64,000 bases of DNA from contig CM055108.1 in the NCBI GenBank assembly GCA_029204225.1, positions 20,124,957 through 20,188,956 of the forward strand, given 5' to 3'. Source of the stretch: Diphasiastrum complanatum (lineage: Eukaryota > Streptophyta > Lycopodiopsida > Lycopodiales > Lycopodiaceae). Positions 33,104-43,040 of this stretch are shown here, piece by piece (position 1 is the first letter of the stretch; each line of letters opens with the position of its first letter). Both the position numbers and the translations under genes were made by a program. The notes beneath the pieces were generated by a model, which was given only the letters and a program-made list of their open reading frames with translations, was not told the origin of the DNA and did no database searches.

Positions 33104-33663
33104 GGCCTTATTGAGATGGAAATAGTTCTTGATTTCAATATTAGAAAAATCATGTCAAGTTGTGGTGATTTTTGGACTTATGGTTCTAGCATAAGTAATA
33201 TTGTTGATCATAGAAAGTGCACAATGTATGGTCATTGTGATCATTATGAGACATGGAGGTCTCGGATTTTCATCAAGGAGGAGCACCAAGAAGTTGATCT
33301 TAAGGAGTCATCTCAAGGTTCAAGTGTGCCAAGGATTGAGGAGGAGAGTCCTTCTCAAGTTATGATTCCAAGAAGAATATCAAGAGACATGGTTGAGCTC
33401 ATATGGCTCACATTTCAAGGGAAAGAGGAGCACATTTCAAGTGGTATACATCTTATGCTTTCTTCTCATATGTCATTTGGTGAATCAATTTGCTTTGATG
33501 AGACTTTTGCACTCTACACTTTTGTGAGATTTCTAGTCATTTGTCTTGTGATTTTTATGCATGATTGCTATCTAGTATCATTGTACTTGTTGTTTCAGGT
33601 GCAGGCCGTACAGTGGACAGTACTCCACACGTGTGAAGCCGCTCTCACTAAAAAATGATGTGT
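33104..33663 (+). other. chimeric retrosequence: element C internal piece joined to family A LTR piece
   Basis: 33104-33511 is an inverted, nearly identical copy of part of the element C reading frame (complement of about 35270-35660), lacking six bases and with scattered changes. At TGAGACTTTTGCA (33499-33511) it switches to family A LTR sequence matching 6883-7041, ending at 33661. The 185-codon open frame across it is a by-product of the join. It then abuts the LTR of element C. Confidence 0.85.
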
Positions 33664-34528
33664 TGTGAAATTTCAGAGAAATAAAGACCAAGAATGGATC
33701 TAGATCAGATCCTCAAGAGGTGTTGGAAGCTAGATTACATGGTCTACTAATCAACCAATGATTAGATCTAGAATTAGATCAATTTCCCATCAAAAATCTA
33801 GCAAGAACAACAAGCAAATGATTAAACTTGAGACCTACTGCCTTCACACGTGTGAAGAACAGTACCTGTACGGAATTACAGCAGAGAGTGAAGTACACAA
33901 GTGTTAGAAAGCAATAGAACCATAAAATCACAACACAAATATGAGAATACTCAAGATATGCCTCCAAAACCAAGATCTTGCCTCATTGATTTCTCAAAGT
34001 GGATCCATCATGGATTAAATACAAAAATCATCATACTCTCTCTCTAAGACACTTCCAGCACGTGTGAGACAGGTCATAGTGCTTATCCATATCCACTTTG
34101 GCTAAGATTCCATTAATTTGCCACATCATCATTGGTGGCTAGTGTTGACCTTCTAGATTCCTACAAATTAGGAGATAGGTCCTACAATCTAGGAGATTTG
34201 ACTTTTGACATGTATGAAATCTATATACAATGGATCTGAACTTTCTATATGATATTTCACACGTGGGAGACCACTCCTACCCATGTGATATAGCATTTTC
34301 TACCACTAGAATGGTGCCAAGTGTCATAATACTACTAAACTAGTTTTTGGCCAATTTAGCCACTAGTTTCCAATTTAAATGATATGTACAACATTTATGA
34401 TCTATCTAAATGACTTAGGCATAGATTTCACACGTTGGAACAGGCTCCACACATGTCTAATGATGATAGGTACAAGTCATTATGGTATTTACAAGATTTA
34501 ACCAAGTTAGCTTTTGCCAATTTTAACA
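33664..34528 (-). repeat. 3' LTR of element C (865 bp)
   Basis: TGTGAAATTTCAGAG ... TTTTAACA on the plus strand. The copy at 38506-39370 has the same length and text. It contains TTCACACGTGTGAAGAACAG followed by GTACCTGTACGGAATT near 33844-33880. Confidence 0.95.
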
Positions 34529-34541
34529 CTCCTCCTCAAAA
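34529..34541 (-). promoter_or_regulatory. polypurine tract of element C
   Basis: CTCCTCCTCAAAA on the plus strand, that is TTTTGAGGAGGAG in element sense, adjoining the 3' LTR. It shows that the element reads on the minus strand. Confidence 0.85.
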
Positions 34542-34645
34542 CTAACTTGATACATCTATGGTACATCTATTTACAACACTTAAGGCTGATCATTGCAGGT
34601 TCATAGGTGTGAAGATCAGCCAATGAGTTTGATGAAGATCCAAGA

Positions 34646-36286
34646 TCACCATATCCATGATAGTGCCTCCTTGATGTTGACTTCTTTGATGAACTTGAGA
34701 GCTTTGCACCACTTGATCACTTTTTCCATTGATTTGTTCCATCCTTGAAACATATGGTTGATCCAAAAGCTCAAAAATAGCTGAAATTCCATGAGAAAAT
34801 AAAGAGTCCTTCTTGACTCATAAGGATCACAAAGATCCAACATCATGTTACCAAGATCTCGAGAATTTGGCTCATCAACATTGGCAAGACTATGCATGCT
34901 ATAATAACCAAGAGTTCGCATCATATCTTCATGCTTGATTTCCATTCTAATCTCAGATCTAATGAGGCTAAATACTTTATTATGGAGATAAGTGTCCTTA
35001 GAGGATGATTCACTTACTCTCATAAAGAGTTTACAATTTGCCTCAATACATGAAAAAAGACAAATTTTCATACTATGAATGAGCAAATCACTCTTGCTCT
35101 TGCAAGATTCAAGAGCATACATTTGATGAAATAACCATTTGCTTTCTAATTGATCTAAAATCAATTTGAAATCATTAAGAACATCAACTATGTTCTCAAG
35201 AGAGACACCATACTCAACTAGTATTGCTTTACTCCAACTTTGAGTTGCAAAAGTCTCACCAAAGCAAATTGATTCACCAAATGACATATGAGAAGAAAGC
35301 ATAAGATGTATACCACTTGAAATGTGCTCCTCTTTCCCTTGAAATGTGAGCCATATGAGCTCAACCATGTCTCTTGATATTCTTCTTGGAATCATAACTT
35401 GAGAAGGACTCTCCTCCTCAATCCTTGGCACACTTGAACCTTGAGATGACTCCTTAAGATCAACTTCTTGGTGCTCCTCCTTGATGAAAATCTGAGACCT
35501 CCATGTCTCATAATGATCACAATAAACATGACCATACATTGTGCACTTTCTATGATCAACAATATTACTTATGCTAGAACCATAAGTCCAAAAATCACCA
35601 CAACTTGACATGATTTTTCTAATATTGAAATCAAGAACTATTTCCATCTCAATAAGGCTAACTACTTGCTTATGGATATAAGTGTCCACTTTGGATGCTT
35701 CACTTATTCTCATAAGAAGTTTACAACTTGCCTTTAAAATTGAAAATTTACAACTTTCAACATTATGAATGAACACATCATTCATGATCTTATTGAAACC
35801 AAAAGAAAATACATCATGAAGACATTTCCATTTCCTTGTCTTTATACTCAATGTAAGTTTACAAGGAAAACATGCTTTGCTATCTATTAAGGCATCACAC
35901 TCAACTAGTATTGCCTTAATCCACATTTGAGATACAAAAATCTCTTCAAAGCAAAATAGTTCTTCAAAAGATGTCATGAGAGCATAAATGGAACTATTTT
36001 CATTTTGTGATTGCTCCTCCTTAATTTTGCTTGGTTTCTCTTGGATCATAACAATAACTTTGAACTTATCCAAAGTTCCAAACAAAATGCTTTCCAAGAA
36101 CATGAAATAAATCCAAGTGACATTCATGAAAGAAACATCTTTCTTTGCATCTTGAACCAAACAATGCACTTCCAAATGAAAAACTTCTAGAGGTTTGAAA
36201 TGTGTGGTGATGGATTTTTGAAGACAACTCTTGTAAGTCCTTGTGAGACTCCAAGCCTCATGCATCTTTCCACAAAGGAAACACAT
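34646..36286 (-). CDS. 546-codon accessory reading frame of element C, function unknown
   Basis: This is an unbroken frame occupying the place of pol. It begins with half a knuckle, MCFLCGKMHEAWSL. I recognise no enzyme in it. It contains two diverged copies of a unit of roughly 150-200 residues. Unit 1 has FEELFCFEEIFVSQMWIKAI and CKLLMRISEASKVDTYIHK; unit 2 has FGESICFGETFATQSWSKAI and CKLFMRVSESSSKDTYLHN. A charged stretch with IKEEHQEVDLKESSQG lies between them. Element D carries a fragment with NSEASQVDT at the same relative place. Because the element is young and the frame is open, it may be translated, but it could be a captured or chance frame. Confidence 0.6.
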   Translation of the reverse strand: MCFLCGKMHEAWSLTRTYKSCLQKSITTHFKPLEVFHLEVHCLVQDAKKDVSFMNVTWIYFMFLESILFGTLDKFKVIVMIQEKPSKIKEEQSQNENSSIYALMTSFEELFCFEEIFVSQMWIKAILVECDALIDSKACFPCKLTLSIKTRKWKCLHDVFSFGFNKIMNDVFIHNVESCKFSILKASCKLLMRISEASKVDTYIHKQVVSLIEMEIVLDFNIRKIMSSCGDFWTYGSSISNIVDHRKCTMYGHVYCDHYETWRSQIFIKEEHQEVDLKESSQGSSVPRIEEESPSQVMIPRRISRDMVELIWLTFQGKEEHISSGIHLMLSSHMSFGESICFGETFATQSWSKAILVEYGVSLENIVDVLNDFKLILDQLESKWLFHQMYALESCKSKSDLLIHSMKICLFSCIEANCKLFMRVSESSSKDTYLHNKVFSLIRSEIRMEIKHEDMMRTLGYYSMHSLANVDEPNSRDLGNMMLDLCDPYESRRTLYFLMEFQLFLSFWINHMFQGWNKSMEKVIKWCKALKFIKEVNIKEALSWIW

Positions 36287-36301
36287 TTCCTTAGATTTGT
36301 C

Positions 36302-36484
36302 CTACTTGCCTTTGCATTTTGCACTTGAATCTCCATCCTTCACCTCGGCCCCCTTGCTTTGGTTCTCCTTGGATGGATTGGTCTTCATTTTGTAGCATCT
36401 TGAGACAAAATGATCTCTCTTGCCACAAAGGTTGCATTTAGGATCCTTACTTGCCTCCAATAGGTTGCCACCTATTGATGCCAT
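36302..36484 (-). CDS. minimal gag remnant with zinc knuckle (element C)
   Basis: The start at 36484 is chosen because MASIGGNLLEAS matches the beginnings of the other gags here. It drops straight from residue 12 to a knuckle, CNLCGKRDHFVSRC, and a Lys-rich tail, ending at a TAG only 15 bases before the long frame. About 200 residues of normal gag are missing. If made, the 60-residue product could bind RNA but not form particles. Readthrough of the stop would fuse it to the 546-codon frame. Confidence 0.6.
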   Translation of the reverse strand: MASIGGNLLEASKDPKCNLCGKRDHFVSRCYKMKTNPSKENQSKGAEVKDGDSSAKCKGK

Positions 36485-36625
36485 GATGAGGAAGTAAAAC
36501 TTTGTGATATGACTTTTCAAAATGTAATTTGTGACTCTCAAGAAACTAGATTTGAACACATTCAACAATCTAGAAGGATCTACACAAGACAAATTTTGAA
36601 TCATATCTCTTTTCAACCTAGTCAA

Positions 36626-38493
36626 TTGGAAACTAATTTTTTGCTTTGATCACTAAGACCAAAGCACTCTATCAAATCACAAAAATCAGATTCAAACACC
36701 CCTATTGGACTCAACAAACACCAATGACTCTTTCTTTTGAGAGTTGGAATGGATTTGAAAAGATTTGACTCCTAGATTTTTCTTTTCTCTTGACTAGTTC
36801 ACTCAACTTTTGATATTCTTGAACAAAGGATGGGTTTTGTTTCAAATACTTGAAAATCAAACTCAATCACTTCTTTTGGACTCACTCTTGACCCAAATAA
36901 TCTCACTCTTAAGATTTTGATTGAATTTGATTTGATTCGACAACAAATTAAACCACTTTCTTTCACAAAAAAAAATGATCTACACTAGATCACATAAACT
37001 TGACATGTATACTTGATTCAAACACACAAAGATCAGATCCAATCACGCCTTTTGGAATCCTCTTGACCCAAATAATCTCACTCTTGAGATTTGGAATGGA
37101 CATGAAATGGTTTGATAACAATCTATGTCAATAATTTTTCACCAAGCTTAAAAATTAGACATCTAGAGATTCACAAAGATCCCAACCATGTATGAACACT
37201 CAAATATGGACTCCTCCTTGTTCTATACTCCCAATGGGATCACAACTTGACCCTCACCCTCTCACAAAGAAAGTTGAATTAGAACTTATTTGAGTTTCAT
37301 ACATACAATGTCAAATTGTGCTCAAAAATTGAATTCATTCACCCCTATTGGACTCCACCAAGTACCAATGACTCTACCTCTTTAGAGTTGGAATGAAATT
37401 CAAAAATGTGATACTTCTCTCTCACTAAGATATGTGCTTACAAAGAGCTAATGCCACTTAGCAAGATTTGATCACAATGAAGGAGACAATTTTTCCACCA
37501 AAGTCAAGAAATGAGTTACTAGAACTTGCCCTCTACAAAGGAAGGAACTCTTAGGATTTTTGGATCAAACACTACACATGTGACTTACACACCTCTATGA
37601 CTCTCTTTCAAGCCAAACAAAACTCAACTCTTTGAGTAGGAGTGGAACAATGTGACTTAGATCTCAAAAATCACTTCTAGAACTCTCCAACAATGCTTAT
37701 CACTTGTATTGGTAGATTTTGCCTTTATGAGTGTTTGTGCTCTAGAAATTCACTTAAGATTTCACTTGGAGGACTTATCCAAGGCTGACTTCTAGCACTT
37801 AGATGCTTCTAGTCTCAACCCTTTCACTCTTGAACACATCTAGAGTGAAGATACAATGGATTTCAATCTCTTCCCTTGCAAATCACTCCTTAATCTATGG
37901 TTTTTGGCAATCTTTCACTCTCAACTTTAATGCACACCCAAAGCATATGAAGATCAGCTTTAATGTACTGTAATAAAGATTCAAATCATCTATATGATTG
38001 ATCTATACCAAGAACAAATCAAAGGAATAGAAACAATGCATTACAAAGCTTGAAAAATGCACTAGATTGACTAGTTTTGGGTGTATGAGGCATTAAATGC
38101 ACCAAAACTGAATTTTATTGCTCATAACAGGTTATGTACGGCCTCACACGTGTGGTAAGTACACATGAAGCCCACAAAAATATTTGGTACAAATATAATG
38201 ATTCTATCTATCTATTCAAACTCGCTACCTCAAGATTAGCTAGTTTCCAAAAAACCTGCTAGTTTGGGTGTATGAGTAAGATATAGCATCAAACTGAAAA
38301 ATATAGCTCCAAAACTGGTACTGTACGTCCTCACACGTGTGAAGAGTAACCCTGCATCCCACAACCAAGTTTGATGCACAAATATCAAGGCTAACTAACT
38401 CTTCAAACTCGCCCACTCAAGATTAGTGAGTTTTCTCAAAAAACTTGCCAATCTGGGTGTTGTTTAGATCAATGCTTTAATCTCTTGTACTTG
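36626..38493 (-). other. long repetitive leader of element C
   Basis: There is no coding content. Between 36690 and 37640 a theme recurs about five times: CCCCTATTGGACTC or CTTTTGGACTCAC, then CAATGACTCT or AATAATCTCACTCT, then GAGTTGGAATG or GAGATTTGGAATG. Between 38070 and 38455 a diverged tandem repeat of about 190 bp carries TTGGGTGTATGAG and a CACACGTGTG word in each copy. Such leaders usually hold packaging and translation signals. Confidence 0.6.
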
Positions 38494-38505
38494 GCTCTGA
38501 TACCA
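38494..38505 (-). promoter_or_regulatory. primer-binding site of element C
   Basis: GCTCTGATACCA, exact reverse complement of the iMet primer-binding site, adjoining the 5' LTR at 38506. Confidence 0.95.
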
Positions 38506-39370
38506 TGTGAAATTTCAGAGAAATAAAGACCAAGAATGGATCTAGATCAGATCCTCAAGAGGTGTTGGAAGCTAGATTACATGGTCTACTAATCAACCAA
38601 TGATTAGATCTAGAATTAGATCAATTTCCCATCAAAAATCTAGCAAGAACAACAAGCAAATGATTAAACTTGAGACCTACTGCCTTCACACGTGTGAAGA
38701 ACAGTACCTGTACGGAATTACAGCAGAGAGTGAAGTACACAAGTGTTAGAAAGCAATAGAACCATAAAATCACAACACAAATATGAGAATACTCAAGATA
38801 TGCCTCCAAAACCAAGATCTTGCCTCATTGATTTCTCAAAGTGGATCCATCATGGATTAAATACAAAAATCATCATACTCTCTCTCTAAGACACTTCCAG
38901 CACGTGTGAGACAGGTCATAGTGCTTATCCATATCCACTTTGGCTAAGATTCCATTAATTTGCCACATCATCATTGGTGGCTAGTGTTGACCTTCTAGAT
39001 TCCTACAAATTAGGAGATAGGTCCTACAATCTAGGAGATTTGACTTTTGACATGTATGAAATCTATATACAATGGATCTGAACTTTCTATATGATATTTC
39101 ACACGTGGGAGACCACTCCTACCCATGTGATATAGCATTTTCTACCACTAGAATGGTGCCAAGTGTCATAATACTACTAAACTAGTTTTTGGCCAATTTA
39201 GCCACTAGTTTCCAATTTAAATGATATGTACAACATTTATGATCTATCTAAATGACTTAGGCATAGATTTCACACGTTGGAACAGGCTCCACACATGTCT
39301 AATGATGATAGGTACAAGTCATTATGGTATTTACAAGATTTAACCAAGTTAGCTTTTGCCAATTTTAACA
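38506..39370 (-). repeat. 5' LTR of element C (865 bp)
   Basis: Same length and text as 33664-34528. Adjacent to the primer-binding site on its left and to the 136-bp duplication on its right. Confidence 0.95.
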
Positions 39371-39506
39371 CATGCCTAGTGAACACTTTCCTGAGACTGG
39401 TTTGGGCCTTTTGGCATTGAGTAGTATTGAGGTCCCTCTAAATAGTGTTGTGACATTGATGCCATATGCAAGACCTCAATACAATTGGGGTGATTGACAT
39501 GCTTTG
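39371..39506 (+). repeat. 136-bp direct duplication, right copy
   Basis: Copy of 32968-33103. Here it continues into the remainder of the SET domain, so this is the copy in its original context on the 3' side. Confidence 0.95.
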
Positions 39507-39869
39507 TGTCGTCACCAATGGAGGATGCAAGTATATGGCTTGAATTCAAATGCTTGTTCTTTAGAGGAGCAATGCATGGAAGGAGACAACATCTCAAGGG
39601 CAAATCGCACATGCATTTATGGACGTCCAGATGTGCATGGAAACATTGTTGCATATATAAATAGTTCCATTGGCCACCCTCTATTGACGAACTGTGATTT
39701 TGAAGAACGCACCAATGGAAAAGAAGAATATTTTACTAGGAATGTAAAGGGCACTTATGTAATGGTCTGTGCCACTAGAACTATCAGGTTTGGGGAGGAA
39801 TTGTTCATCAAGTATAGTTTCAACCGTCCTCTATCCAAATATTTGCAAAAGACAATTAGTCAAACGTGA
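39371..39869 (+). pseudogene. SET-domain gene, C-terminal part
   Basis: After the duplicated block the frame resumes at HALCRHQWRMQVYGLNSNAC, then TCIYGRPDVHGNIVAYINSS, NCDFEERTNGKEEYF, VKGTYVMVCATRTIRFGEEL and FIKYSF, ending at a TGA. GNIVAYINSS...NC is the SET pseudoknot region normally written NxxRYxNHS, and GEEL-x-Y is the end of the domain with its catalytic Tyr. SET enzymes methylate lysine, often on histones. Key Arg/His positions of NHS differ, so activity is doubtful. Thirty bases downstream the TNP2 frame begins. Confidence 0.7.
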
Positions 39870-39894
39870 AAATTTAAATTTTGTTGATATGCAG

Positions 39895-40352
39895 AAACAT
39901 GCTTAATGATATGTATGAGAACAATAGTGCAGCTAGACACAATGAACAAGATGAGGAGGCACTTTTGTCTAATGAAGAAAAGAAATTGCGAGAATAATCA
40001 AAGACCGCATTGTATCCTGGAGCAAAGACATCTCATTTGGCGACTTCTCTACTTCTATTAAATCTTCAAGCCAAATATAGATGGAGTGACCAAAGCCTCA
40101 CATCATTATTTGAGTAAATTTTTTTTCATCATTTTTGCTTTGAAACAAAATTTACAATTTGGACATCCAGTGATAATTTTTTTACAATGACTTCTTTTGT
40201 CATGTACAGACTATTGAAAAACAAAATTCTCCTAGAAGGATGTCATGTCTGAAATAGGAGATGAGGCACGAAACATGTTGTCTAACATCGAGATGGACTA
40301 CAAGCAATATCATGTATGTCCAAAAGATTGTATTTTATTTTGAGGAAGGTAC
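39895..40352 (+). pseudogene. CACTA (En/Spm) TNP2 transposase, N-terminal exons
   Basis: It starts MLNDMYENNSAARHNEQDEE and runs, after a TAA, to KTALYPGAKTSHLATSLLLL and YRWSDQSLTSLF. A GTAAAT donor at 40113 and TACAG acceptor at 40209 restore LFELLKNKILLEGCHV, exactly the TNP2 pattern. After a stop it reads ARNMLSNIEMDYKQYHVCPK and CILF, then is cut at GGTAC (40348-40352) by element E. The reading resumes at 50116. A possible acceptor ATATGCAG at 39894 leaves open that SET and TNP2 exons were once one transcript. Confidence 0.8.
40113..40209 (+). other. intron in TNP2 (97 bp)
   Basis: GTAAATTT donor and CATGTACAG acceptor. Removing it joins SLF-E to LLKNKILLEG in frame, matching the family. 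Confidence 0.75.
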
Positions 40353-41111
40353 TGTCAAAAATGGTGAACTCCTGCAACTTTGTCGAAGGTCGAACGAGAA
40401 CGATTCACGACAGTCAACATGTCTTTGACCAAAGCATGAACAATTTGTGAATTGCAAACACACCTCAAGGATTACAAACCCAAAAAGAGACGCAAAACAA
40501 AAACTACGAAAAGAAACGAAAAGAACGAAAGCAAATGGGAGATTACAAATCAAACAAAAAAAAATCTTTCGCGCTGCTAGGTGGCAGCCCAATGGGCTTC
40601 ACGCCTAGCTGAAACGAGTAGCAACGACGGAGACTAACTAACTAGTTGATTAGCGTTAACTGGTCATGTGATTCGACATTTAGCTATCTTGTAAACTCCA
40701 CATAAATGATCCTCTCTGGATCATAACAATATACATGTGAATATAGAGATCTGTAAGAGACAGAGAGAAACGTAACAAATAGAGTAAGTAAATAAAGATA
40801 CCATAGCTATGAATGAAAGTCTGCCAACGAGCAGAACACAACGCAAGAGCAGAGTGTCAATCCGCCAACGAACGAGACACTGAGGATCTCACTCCAAAAT
40901 CAAACTGATTATATAGTCGTTCTATTTTCGTGTATCTCTTTATCTTGTGCTGTGTGTCTTGATTGCTAGAATAAAATATGTTCTGTGATGCGTAGTTGAG
41001 GTTTGGGATCCTGTAAGGGCTTTCGCATGAAAAGAAAATTCAATAGAAAAAAAATTGTTCATGAAGAGAGAAGAAGAAGATGAACACAAAACGATCTGGC
41101 CTTCTGCGACA
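40353..41111 (+). repeat. 5' LTR of element E (759 bp)
   Basis: Starts TGTCAAAAATGG and ends TTCTGCGACA, followed by a primer-binding site. The start is set by the matching target-site duplication just before it. Confidence 0.85.
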
Positions 41112-41123
41112 TGGTATCAGAGC
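41112..41123 (+). promoter_or_regulatory. primer-binding site of element E
   Basis: TGGTATCAGAGC directly after the LTR. Confidence 0.95.
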
Positions 41124-41159
41124 AAACAGGTTGTCACTACTGATATCCCAACAATGATT

Positions 41160-42060
41160 CTTCCAGACAACATAATATGGCTACAACAATCTAGACCCGA
41201 GTAGCAATCAGTGTCGATGGCGCAAATTACAAAATCTGAAAATTCAAAATCAAAACACCCCTGAAGGGTGAAGGCATCTAGTCGGTGACCGAGCTCTCAG
41301 AGGTTCAGCCTCCAAAGGAAGACTCAAGGAGAGCTGAATGGATCAGAAAGGATGAGCGCTCAATGGCGATCATCATTTCGTCCATAAATGACGATCGACT
41401 CATGCAGATTGAAGACTATGAAAGTAGCCATGTAGCGTGGGAAAGATTAAAGCAGAAGTATGAAATGAGGACTGCAGCTTCCGTCATGCACCTTCACAAT
41501 CAGCTGCAATCAATATGGTGGGATGGCAACCAATTGGATCAGCACGTTGAGAAGATCAGAATGATCTTCGCTCAACTCGCTGCATCAGGACAGGAGCACC
41601 AGAGTTCCCAACACCACAACAACTGATGTACTTCATGAAATCTCTATCGACGTCCTATCAGCCGCTGAAAATGCTCATATTGAGTCTACCAGATATGACA
41701 TTCGACAAAGCAGTTAGTCTTGTCGCTGATGAGAGACTGATGAGAGACGAAGGAGAGGGAAGCAGTGATCAAGAGAAGGCTCTCTTCATGAAAGGAAAGA
41801 AGAAGAACAAAAATAAGCCAAGATTCGAGAAGACAAAGTCCTCAAATCAACAATCTTCTTCCTACGATCACTGCCACAACCCAGGCCATACAGTTAATAA
41901 ATATTGGTTCAATCCAGCAATACCTTGCATGCACTGCAAGAAGAAAGGGCATTCTGGATATGACTGCAGATTCAACTCAAAAAAGAAAAACAAAGCTAAA
42001 AAGGCAAACGTTTCAGAATCATCTAAAGATGCAGAAAGAGGTGACAAAGCTTTCACAAGA
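41160..42060 (+). pseudogene. gag of element E, double zinc knuckle
   Basis: Frames 41285-41626 and 41626-42381 together give gag: RVAISVDGANYK near the start (with stops), IISSINDDRLMQIEDYESSH, AWERLKQKYEMRTAASVMHL and LSTSYQPLKMLIL. Next come YDHCHNPGHTVNKYW, a knuckle missing one Cys, and CMHCKKKGHSGYDC, an intact one. A frameshift lies near 41600-41630 and two stops near the N-terminus. The double knuckle matches fragment 1. Confidence 0.85.
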
Positions 42061-42376
42061 CTCGACGAAGCTTCGACAAGCTACTCTGAACATGACTACA
42101 ATGTGGTCATCGATTTAGAAGCAACATCTCACATAACATGCAATAAAAAGATCTTGATGAACTTTTGCGAACTCGAAAATGATAGAGCGGTGATTCTAGG
42201 CGATGGAAGCAGACACGATGTCAAGGGCATCGGCTCCCTACAACTACAAACAGTGTCAGACCAAGCAGAGCTGTCAGGAGCACTCTATGTGCCCTCACTC
42301 AGAAAAGATCTACTATTTGTCTCCAAGATGGCAGATCTAGGCATTCAAGTTTTGTTTGACGTCAACACTTGCCATA
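42061..42376 (+). pseudogene. protease and GAG-pre-integrase start of element E
   Basis: It reads YNVVIDLEATSHITCNK, with DSGA changed to DLEA and therefore no active protease, then VILGDGSRHDVKGIGSLQL, ALYVPSLRKDLLFVSKM and VNTCHM. The reading is cut after CCATA (42372-42376) by element D and continues at 48334 with IEKMTNK. Confidence 0.85.
42372..42376 (+). repeat. target-site duplication of element D, left (CCATA)
   Basis: CCATA directly before TGTGAAAG. It is identical to 48329-48333 directly after the other LTR, a perfect 5-bp duplication that proves insertion of D into E. Confidence 0.97.
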
Positions 42377-43026
42377 TGTGAAAGATTTCAGATCCTTAAG
42401 ATCCAATCTACTTGAATGATCTTTGGTTAGAAAGATAAATACATTACCAATTTCACCAATGTAGAAAAATCAGCATCTACACACAATTTGAGATGCAAAC
42501 ACTAATAGAACTTGATCAAACTTGAATGAAATGATTATGTACTGTTGCTGTCCGTACAAAACCAGCAAGCTACTGTATCTCACATGTGTGGATCCAAAAA
42601 TAACAAATATAGATCATTCTACACATAGAATTGCAAGCAATCACCAAGATAGTGCACCAATGGATAGTAGAACCCAAGAGAACCATGTATAAGCATGAAA
42701 TGAGATAGAGAAGAGAGAAGATGACTCTCTCCACGAGTTACATCCTTTTATAGCAGGTCCAAACCCTATTTGGCCACTTGGCTTTCCCACCAAAATGCTA
42801 ACCCTACCAATTTTGGGTCTAGATTCAATGTACCCAACTTATTCAAATTGAATCTACTCAAACTCGCATTCTATCTTTCCCACACTTTCAAAAAGTGTTT
42901 ATTCAAATGAAATTTAGACTAATGAACTTTGAAAAGTCAATCTCTAAGTCCAAAACAAGTTTTGGCCTCAATATGCCAAATATGAAAATATTGCAAAATG
43001 TGATGAAACTAGTTGAATCTTTCACA
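42377..43026 (-). repeat. 3' LTR of element D (650 bp)
   Basis: TGTGAAAGATTTCAGATCC ... TTTCACA. It contains GTCCGTACAAAACC and TCTCACATGTGTGG about 40 bases apart. Its partner at 47679 has the same words with CACACGTGTGG. Confidence 0.95.
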
Positions 43027-43040
43027 CTCCCTCTTCAACT
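43027..43040 (-). promoter_or_regulatory. polypurine tract of element D
   Basis: CTCCCTCTTCAACT on the plus strand (AGTTGAAGAGGGAG in sense), adjoining the 3' LTR. Confidence 0.85.

Larger units (their letters stand above)
33664..39370 (-). mobile_element. LTR retrotransposon C, non-autonomous, 5.7 kb
   Basis: It is bounded by two 865-bp LTRs with no differences seen by eye, which points to very recent insertion. In minus orientation: 5' LTR, iMet primer-binding site, 1.9-kb repetitive leader, a tiny gag remnant with a zinc knuckle, a 546-codon unfamiliar frame, polypurine tract and 3' LTR. There is no protease, integrase, RT or RNase H, so it must rely on another copia for movement. Its outer flanks lack a 5-bp target duplication. 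They show a 136-bp direct repeat and chimeric sequence instead. Confidence 0.9.

Noticed and set aside
33101-33658. 185-codon plus-strand frame
   Set aside because: It crosses a junction of two retrotransposon pieces; the first half is an inverted copy of the element C frame and the second is LTR. Not an independent gene.
33779-33973. 64-codon frame found identically at 38621-38815
   Set aside because: It lies within the two LTRs of element C and is duplicated only because the LTRs are; hydrophobic and without homology.
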